Assembly: GCA_002478765.1 (NCBI GenBank)
Contig: DLQO01000012.1
Coordinates: 1 to 22,799 of the forward strand
Direction of reading: 5' to 3'
Length of the DNA: 22,799 bases
Origin: Flavobacteriales bacterium UBA7430
GTDB taxonomy: Bacteria > Bacteroidota > Bacteroidia > Flavobacteriales > UBA7430
Made by a program: the position numbers and the translations under genes. The notes beneath the pieces are model-generated. The model was not told the DNA's origin. It saw nothing but the letters and a program-made list of their open reading frames with translations, and made no database searches. Shown one piece after another: positions 18,202 to 22,799 of the stretch. Every line of letters starts with the position of its first letter. The stretch's first letter is position 1.

Positions 18202-19376
18202 GCTAAAAATGTGCTTAGTTGCTGTTTGACATGCTCTTGTGTGAAGTTCTCTGTAACAAAACGTTTGGCATTCTGTCCAATACGCATTACCTCATTGGGG
18301 TTGTTAAGGCAAAAAAGCATCGTGTTTATAAATTCTTCTTTGGTATTGGCTATCAGGATGTTCTCCATGTGAACACAAGAAATGCCTTGCATGCCTGTGT
18401 TTGTGGTGATGATACATTTAGCCATCGCCATACCTTCAATGATTTTCACCCGCATACCTGATCCTACAAACAACGGAACCAGCATAACTTGGTGTTTTGA
18501 CATGAATTGAAGTGCATCTGATACTTTTCCGTAAACGTGTAGCCCATTTTGTTTTTGACTTGCCATTTGACGTGACATCCCACGTCCTGCAAGATGCAAT
18601 TCTGCCTGAGGTTCTTTTTCTTTAACAGCAGGCCATACCGCATTCAACAACCATGAGATGGCTTGTTGATTCGGCATCCAGTCCATAGCCCCCAGATGGA
18701 AAAAATCAACATGATTGACATGCACGTTCATTCGGAGTAATTTTTCATCCGCATACAAGGGCATTGTTTTTACATTCGACTTGGTGAATTTGGTCATTTC
18801 TATGGCGTCTTGGGAAGAAATAGAAGCGATGTTAGGTACAGAGGTCCAGAAATTAATTTCTGCGCTTCGCAGTCTTTGGGCTTGCCACCTCAGGTATTTT
18901 TTTTTGACGGGGTTGCTGCTGAAACGACTTTTGTTTTCCCAGATCTGATGCTCAATATTATGGGATCGATAAAGTAAGTTTGTCTTGCTGTATTTTAAAA
19001 CGGTTTTAAGATACGGACTTGTGAATAAACTTTCAAATATGATGCAATCAAAGGTGTTCGTTTGCAGTAGATTCTTCAATACATCGGCATAGTTTGATTG
19101 TTTAAACCTAGATAGGATGTAAGATTGTTTCTCAAACAGGTTTTTGAATGCACGAAAAAAACCAATTCGTGTATCCACGAATACAGAGGTGCATTTAAGG
19201 CTCTTCGGATAATTTATGGAATCGGAAGGGTGCTTGTGCGTCTCCATTGTAAGTAAGGTCAGCTCGTGCCCCAACTCTTCGAGTGATTCCAAGACTTGAG
19301 CTATGGCAACACATCCACCGTCACTTTTGGGGTAAGGAGGTTTGTGGGATAGGATTAGAACTTTTTTCGACTCCAT
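18198..19376 (-). CDS. Glycosyltransferase, GT4 type
   Basis: The 392-residue product is a GT-B retaining glycosyltransferase. The N-terminal acceptor domain begins VLILSHKPPYPKSDGGCVA (6-24), and RSHNIEH (137-143) is a common motif in this group. The C-terminal donor domain has FHLGAMDWMPN (226-236), ELHLAGRG (259-266) and VGSGMRVKIIEGMAMAK (304-320) with the conserved Glu314. It shares architecture but little sequence with the next glycosyltransferase downstream, so they are not a recent duplication. It overlaps the end of the LPS permease gene by 22 bases and the next gene by 4 bases, so the three are one transcription and translation unit. Envelope polysaccharide or LPS assembly is the likely setting. 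Confidence 0.9.
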   Translation of the reverse strand: MESKKVLILSHKPPYPKSDGGCVAIAQVLESLEELGHELTLLTMETHKHPSDSINYPKSLKCTSVFVDTRIGFFRAFKNLFEKQSYILSRFKQSNYADVLKNLLQTNTFDCIIFESLFTSPYLKTVLKYSKTNLLYRSHNIEHQIWENKSRFSSNPVKKKYLRWQAQRLRSAEINFWTSVPNIASISSQDAIEMTKFTKSNVKTMPLYADEKLLRMNVHVNHVDFFHLGAMDWMPNQQAISWLLNAVWPAVKEKEPQAELHLAGRGMSRQMASQKQNGLHVYGKVSDALQFMSKHQVMLVPLFVGSGMRVKIIEGMAMAKCIITTNTGMQGISCVHMENILIANTKEEFINTMLFCLNNPNEVMRIGQNAKRFVTENFTQEHVKQQLSTFLA

Positions 19377-20779
19377 AATTTCTGTAATCTACTGAGGATG
19401 CCTCGGTGAATGCTCCATTCAAATAAGGTGGAGTCCCTTGCCGCCTTGTAAGTGAAAAACAGCCCCAGTGGTGTGAGAATTAATGAGGAAACCCACATGC
19501 CTTCTGCAGCTGTGATCACGTATTGGTAAGCACTTTTTTCTCCGGTAATGGAAGAGATGTGGTAGACCAAGAAAAAAAGAATGGAAATCAGTACGGGCAT
19601 TCCCATGCCGCCTTTTCGAATGATGGCTCCTAAGGGTGCACCAATCAGGAAGAGAACAATACAGGCAAAAGACAAGGTGAATTTACGATGCCATTCAATT
19701 TTTGCTTTGGTCTGTTTCTTCTTCTTGAATTTTAAATTCCTCTTGGTATTGTAAATGTATGATTTGCTCGTTCTTACAAGGCTTGATGCTGCTTTTGTAA
19801 GTCGCTTTCGATTGCTTTTACTCAAGTCCGCTCGAGAAAAAGGTGCGATTTTCGCAAAGGTATTTTGTGAGGAATCCATATCGCCAAAAGCGTAATATGA
19901 ATGCAATTTTTCCCCAAACTCAGTCAGCTTAATTTCAATGGCTCGAGACAGAGAGTCTTCGTTTTCTTGCAATTGATTGATGTTCATAAATTGAGCAACA
20001 TTCGAATAGCGCTCTTTATCTGAGCGTTCCAATTGAAAGGAAGCCATGTCAAACCGAATCTTTTCTTGCTTGAAGCTGGCACGTGAAAAAGGGAGATCAA
20101 CTCTTTTTTTAGAGTCTTTAATGCTCATTTCCTCGTAACTGTATCCGTCAAACAATTCTAAATATAAGTATCGGTTGTTTTCTGAGGTGTACATGCTTCC
20201 CCGAGCTGCTTTAATCACTTTCGTATTCCCCATTCTTTGACTGTGGTCATAAATAAGAACATCTTCTAGAAGTCTACCGTCAGCTTCTTTTTTATTTACT
20301 TTAATGCTGTACCCTTCAATGTCATTAAAAAAAACCCCTTCACGAATGTTTAAAGCCAATTTCTTATTCATGATGTCGTAAAGAAGTGTTTTAAACTTCA
20401 TGTTGGAATAGGGGATGACGTGATTGGAAAAGAAAAAAGCGGCAACAGCAATGATGCATATGGTCACAAACAAAGGCTGCATGATTTTATAGAGGGAAAT
20501 TCCGGCAGATTTTAGAGCCGTTAATTCGTAGGTTTCTCCGAGTTTGCCAAAAGCCATCAGCGAAGAAAGCAATATGGCAAGTGGAAGCGCCAAGGGTACC
20601 AGCGTAGGGATGATGTAAAAAGCAATTTCTAAGATAACGGTCCATTCCAAACCTTTTCCAATCAAATCGTCAATGTACTTCCACACGTTTTGCATGAGAA
20701 GAATGAGAATCATGGTCAAAAAGGTTCCCATAAACGGCGTAAAAAAAGCCTTTAGAACAAGTCTGTTTAACGTTTTCAA
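19355..20779 (-). CDS. LptF/LptG family lipopolysaccharide export permease
   Basis: LptF and LptG form the membrane part of the LptB2FG exporter that moves LPS from the inner membrane to the periplasmic bridge. The N-terminal membrane segments (FFTPFMGTFLTMILILLMQN, then a long segment with PTLVPLALPLAILLSSLMAFG and ETYELTALKSAGIS), a periplasmic beta domain and C-terminal membrane segments fit the YjgP/YjgQ family. There is no ATG near the start. The first usable codon consistent with the family is TTG at 20779 (474 residues, MKTLNRLVLKAFF); a TTG at 20809 would add ten residues but lies upstream of the expected transcription start of a TATCTTTG promoter box. F and G cannot be told apart here. 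It overlaps the following glycosyltransferase by 22 bases. Confidence 0.9.
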   Translation of the reverse strand: MKTLNRLVLKAFFTPFMGTFLTMILILLMQNVWKYIDDLIGKGLEWTVILEIAFYIIPTLVPLALPLAILLSSLMAFGKLGETYELTALKSAGISLYKIMQPLFVTICIIAVAAFFFSNHVIPYSNMKFKTLLYDIMNKKLALNIREGVFFNDIEGYSIKVNKKEADGRLLEDVLIYDHSQRMGNTKVIKAARGSMYTSENNRYLYLELFDGYSYEEMSIKDSKKRVDLPFSRASFKQEKIRFDMASFQLERSDKERYSNVAQFMNINQLQENEDSLSRAIEIKLTEFGEKLHSYYAFGDMDSSQNTFAKIAPFSRADLSKSNRKRLTKAASSLVRTSKSYIYNTKRNLKFKKKKQTKAKIEWHRKFTLSFACIVLFLIGAPLGAIIRKGGMGMPVLISILFFLVYHISSITGEKSAYQYVITAAEGMWVSSLILTPLGLFFTYKAARDSTLFEWSIHRGILSRLQKLWSRKKF

Positions 20780-20798
20780 TAGGTTGTTTTTGCTACGG

Positions 20799-20806
20799 CA
20801 AAGATA
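20799..20806 (-). promoter_or_regulatory. Putative -7 element upstream of the LPS permease gene
   Basis: Reverse strand TATCTTTG matches TAnnTTTG exactly. It lies 19 bases upstream of the TTG at 20779 and overlaps the codons a 20809 start would use, so it helps decide the start. A clear -33 is missing. Confidence 0.47.
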
Positions 20807-20819
20807 CAAATAGCTTGGT

Positions 20820-21203
20820 TTAAGACCCGATACTCTGTCTTAGTTTTTCAATTTGTTTGTTCCATAGGAGTTTTGCCTCTTCTTCATCCTCCTCATCTTC
20901 GGCAAAATCGGTTACAATTAAGGAGATGTCTTGGGTGATGTCATCGACTTGAATGACAAATTCGAAATAGGTATCCGAAGGCTCATCTTCCCATCTGAAT
21001 TTTATCGATTGGTTGTTTTTTTTGGTAACGAGTTCAGCGTCTTGTTCATCGCCGTCCCAGAAAAATGTGTAGTTTTTTCCTTTGATATTTACGTTGTCTG
21101 CAAACCATTCAGACAAACCACTTGGCGTACTAATCTGGTTGAATAAGATTCTAAGGGATGAACGTATTGGAAATTCAATTTGGTATTTAATTTTTGATGC
21201 CAT
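20820..21203 (-). CDS. START-like domain protein
   Basis: The 127-residue product from ATG 21203 resembles the START-like (SRPBCC/AHSA1-type) proteins found next to lptF in Bacteroidota. The helix-grip features are the N-terminal KIKYQIEFPIRSS strand, the STPSGLSEWFADNV helix region that AHSA1 proteins share, the beta-strands around FFWDG and IKFRWED, and a long C-terminal helix (EEEAKLLWNKQIEKLRQSIG). An acidic stretch (EDEEDEEE) precedes that helix. It is soluble and probably binds a small hydrophobic ligand or partner; the role is unknown. A TTG five codons upstream is rejected in favour of the ATG. The LPS permease gene follows after 40 bases. Confidence 0.82.
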   Translation of the reverse strand: MASKIKYQIEFPIRSSLRILFNQISTPSGLSEWFADNVNIKGKNYTFFWDGDEQDAELVTKKNNQSIKFRWEDEPSDTYFEFVIQVDDITQDISLIVTDFAEDEEDEEEAKLLWNKQIEKLRQSIGS

Positions 21204-21354
21204 GAAGAAAAATATCAATTAGAGGATTGCAATATACTGAAAAAACCTTCAGATGTTCACACGAGTTTATAGAATAAGAGAATTATAGTTTTGAGCTCCT
21301 CAATCTTTCTGGAAAAAAAGAAAAAACCATGCCGTAAAAATCTATTAATTCCTT

Positions 21355-21362
21355 TATATTTG
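21355..21362 (+). promoter_or_regulatory. Putative -7 element of the tRNA-Met promoter
   Basis: TATATTTG is an exact consensus match and lies 15 bases before the tRNA. No TTG is found at the -33 position. Confidence 0.52.
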
Positions 21363-21377
21363 CCCCCGTTTATGCAT

Positions 21378-21451
21378 GGCGAGGTAGCTCAGTTGGTTAG
21401 AGCGTCGGATTCATAACCCGGAGGTCAGGAGTTCAAATCTCCTTCTCGCTA
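21378..21451 (+). tRNA. tRNA-Met (anticodon CAT, elongator type)
   Basis: The 74-base cloverleaf has acceptor arms GGCGAGG and TCTCGCT (two G-U pairs), D stem GCTC/GAGC, anticodon loop TTCATAA, and T arm AGGAG-TTCAAAT-CTCCT. The paired first base and the lack of three G-C pairs in the anticodon stem argue against initiator tRNA. The acceptor and anticodon stem sequences fit elongator Met better than the lysidine-modified tRNA-Ile2. CCA is not encoded. Confidence 0.93.
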
Positions 21452-21452
21452 C

Positions 21453-21482
21453 AAAAGGTCTTCTCTCAGAAGGCCTTTTTTT
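21453..21482 (+). terminator. Terminator of tRNA-Met
   Basis: AAAAGGTCTTCT (21453-21464) pairs with AGAAGGCCTTTT (21468-21479, one T-G pair) around a CTC loop and is followed by further T. Confidence 0.85.
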
Positions 21483-21504
21483 GTTGGTTTCATCTCCAAA
21501 TATC

Positions 21505-21521
21505 GTGTCACTAATTGACAC
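21505..21521. promoter_or_regulatory. Inverted repeat upstream of the 279-residue gene
   Basis: GTGTCA-CTAAT-TGACAC has perfect 6-bp arms separated by five bases and ends 73 bases before the ATG at 21595. The shape fits a dimeric regulator site. A weak promoter (TTTG 21536-21539, CATCTTTA 21557-21564) lies between repeat and gene. Confidence 0.35.
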
Positions 21522-21594
21522 CACTTATTCCTTAGTTTGTATTGTAGTACGGACCTCATCTTTAGAGCTTAATAAGAATTAAATACAAACAATT

Positions 21595-22434
21595 ATGATT
21601 TCATTATTCAAAAAAAGAAACAAGGAAACATTAACTGACGGTGTTAGTAGAAGTAAGTATTATCTTGAAAAAGAATTACTTCTTAAAGGAATTATCTACG
21701 AAGAGAAAGAACTAGAAGCGCAATACAAAGAGGTCGAAGAAGTGGTTCCAAGGTCTTGTCTGGTCAATAGAATCAACAGTCCTTTTTACAAGCTGGTTTC
21801 AGATTTAAAGTCTAATTACAAAAAGTCGGAACTCTTTGACGTAAATAAATTCATGGATAATGAGGGAAAAGTTGCTTGGGGTAAATTGATTCTCGTCAAG
21901 AAAACTAAAGAATTGAATGATGTGTTTGTAGATTCAATGTCCACAAACCTCAATGTGAAAGAGGTTGAGGAATACCAGGAAATCTTAAAAGAACAATTGA
22001 TAGAAGCCAGAGGAAATTTAGGCGTTTATAAAGCTTCTTGGGGGTATATGACAGAGCTAAATCGTAGGTTGAAGGAGTTGAAATCCAATGTTGAATTCTT
22101 GAAGAAGAACCACTTGTACCTTGAGTCCAAAATGCTAAGAATCGATTTGGTTTTGGAGTTTGATTACTTTGGAAGTGGTACCATCGACATTTACAGACAA
22201 TACTTCAAGGTGGAAACCATTGGAGGGATAAAGTCTAATACTGCAGAGTTAAACGCTAAGGAATGTATTAAACTGATTGAATTGCGCAATTGGGGAACGC
22301 GTATAAAGCAAGAAATCGAAGACTACAGGGAATTGAGCGCGAGTGGAATTCAATTGGGTAAAGAGGGAGGTTCATTATTTGATGACGTTCACTCAAATGA
22401 AATTAAGGATTTTGACGAATTGGAGGTCAACTAA
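21595..22434 (+). CDS. Unrecognised protein with a predicted coiled coil
   Basis: The ATG at 21595 opens a 279-residue protein that I do not recognise. It is highly charged (many K and E) and has no signal peptide or membrane segment, so it should be soluble. Residues about 20-50 and 120-185 have heptad-like spacing of hydrophobic residues in a K/E background (for example the stretch with EEYQEILKEQLIEARGNL and LNRRLKELKSNVEFLKKNH), suggesting coiled coils; a mixed region with FGSGTIDIYRQYFKVE follows at about 192-208, and the C-terminus is acidic. It lies just downstream of a tRNA gene and is convergent with another unknown gene, an accessory-type position. A short inverted repeat lies upstream. 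It could be a lineage-specific protein; no function is claimed. Confidence 0.75.
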   Translation: MISLFKKRNKETLTDGVSRSKYYLEKELLLKGIIYEEKELEAQYKEVEEVVPRSCLVNRINSPFYKLVSDLKSNYKKSELFDVNKFMDNEGKVAWGKLILVKKTKELNDVFVDSMSTNLNVKEVEEYQEILKEQLIEARGNLGVYKASWGYMTELNRRLKELKSNVEFLKKNHLYLESKMLRIDLVLEFDYFGSGTIDIYRQYFKVETIGGIKSNTAELNAKECIKLIELRNWGTRIKQEIEDYRELSASGIQLGKEGGSLFDDVHSNEIKDFDELEVN

Positions 22435-22444
22435 CTGCTTCATA

Positions 22445-22747
22445 TCACGATTTGATTCGTATTATTTTTTTAAGGTATTGTTCGTGTATTTTGATTACTA
22501 AACTTGATTTTAAAACCTGATCGAATGCTTCTATTGTCTTCCCATCGGAAGAGAGCGGTATCTGGTTGTCGACACAATACATCGTTGTTTTTATAAATAG
22601 ATCACCAGACTCATCTAGATATTCAAGATGCTTTGAAGCAGCCATTAAAGTGGGGTGTGCATCCAATATGTCTTTAGTTAATCCTTTTGAAAGAAGTTTT
22701 ATTTTCAGTTTTGCATATCTTTTTTTCAAATCACGTATCGTGCTCAT
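22445..22747 (-). CDS. Unrecognised small protein
   Basis: The ATG at 22747 opens a 100-residue protein without recognised domains, signal peptide or membrane segment. The N-terminus (MSTIRDLKKRYAKLKIKLLSKG) and C-terminus (IHEQYLKKIIRIKS) are basic and probably helical; the centre carries acidic residues and one cysteine. Its stop lies 10 bases from the stop of the convergent 279-residue gene, with no terminator visible in the gap. Codon use and AT content look like those of the neighbour. It could be a small regulatory or nucleic acid binding protein, but that is a guess from charge only. Confidence 0.6.
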   Translation of the reverse strand: MSTIRDLKKRYAKLKIKLLSKGLTKDILDAHPTLMAASKHLEYLDESGDLFIKTTMYCVDNQIPLSSDGKTIEAFDQVLKSSLVIKIHEQYLKKIIRIKS

Positions 22748-22799
22748 AACAATAAAGATTATTTGATTGGATTCTTATACAATTCACTAAATTATATTG

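Noticed and set aside
21452..22799. Integration site (repeat of the tRNA-Met 3' end) behind the unknown genes
   Set aside because: I looked for a second copy of the T arm and acceptor sequence in the rest of the window and found none; it could lie outside.

Overview
The window is a compact stretch of chromosome from a bacterium of the phylum Bacteroidota, most likely class Flavobacteriia or a close relative. The evidence is the protein set (RibBA fusion, a TonB-dependent receptor with an N-terminal carboxypeptidase-regulatory-like domain, a secreted protein with a type IX secretion C-terminal sorting domain, ribosomal protein THX, a START-like protein, pyrG next to yidC), the near absence of Shine-Dalgarno sequences, AT-rich DNA, and repeated copies of the Bacteroidota -7 promoter element TAnnTTTG upstream of genes. 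Assignment below class is not possible from this sequence alone.

Left part (1-6441). The window opens inside holA (DNA polymerase III delta, reverse strand, 3' end cut off). A 334-base spacer with divergent promoters separates it from a 50-residue protein with a C-terminal cysteine cluster that I cannot name. A spacer with a strong hairpin then leads into the pyrG-yidC unit (CTP synthase, membrane protein insertase). This unit ends at a 15-bp bidirectional terminator shared with a convergent YbiT-type ABC-F ATPase.

Middle part (6598-12476). A DUF423 membrane protein is followed by ribosomal protein THX, which carries a long lysine-rich tail. thx and msrA run tail to tail: their stop codons interlock in the centre of a 26-bp perfect palindrome that is both a terminator and the coding sequence for the same C-terminal peptide in both proteins. 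trxB lies upstream of msrA on the same strand, so the reductase and a thioredoxin-dependent repair enzyme sit together. A secreted CAP-domain protein is divergent from trxB. Next come tRNA-Pro with promoter and terminator, a YitT-family membrane protein, and a T9SS-sorted alpha/beta-hydrolase-like protein that lacks the nucleophile serine.

Right part (12628-22799). A large TonB-dependent receptor is followed, on the same strand, by a tight cluster read from right to left: START-like protein, LptF/LptG-type lipopolysaccharide permease, two GT4-type glycosyltransferases and RibBA. The permease and glycosyltransferases overlap and suggest envelope polysaccharide or LPS work. After tRNA-Met (CAT) the window ends with two unrecognised genes in tail-to-tail orientation (279 and 100 residues), the most accessory-looking part of the window.

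I see no CRISPR array, insertion sequence, prophage or complete defence system. The most unusual observations are the shared terminator-coding palindrome of thx and msrA, the degenerate second ATPase site of the ABC-F protein, the serine-less secreted hydrolase, and the unknown genes beside tRNA-Met.
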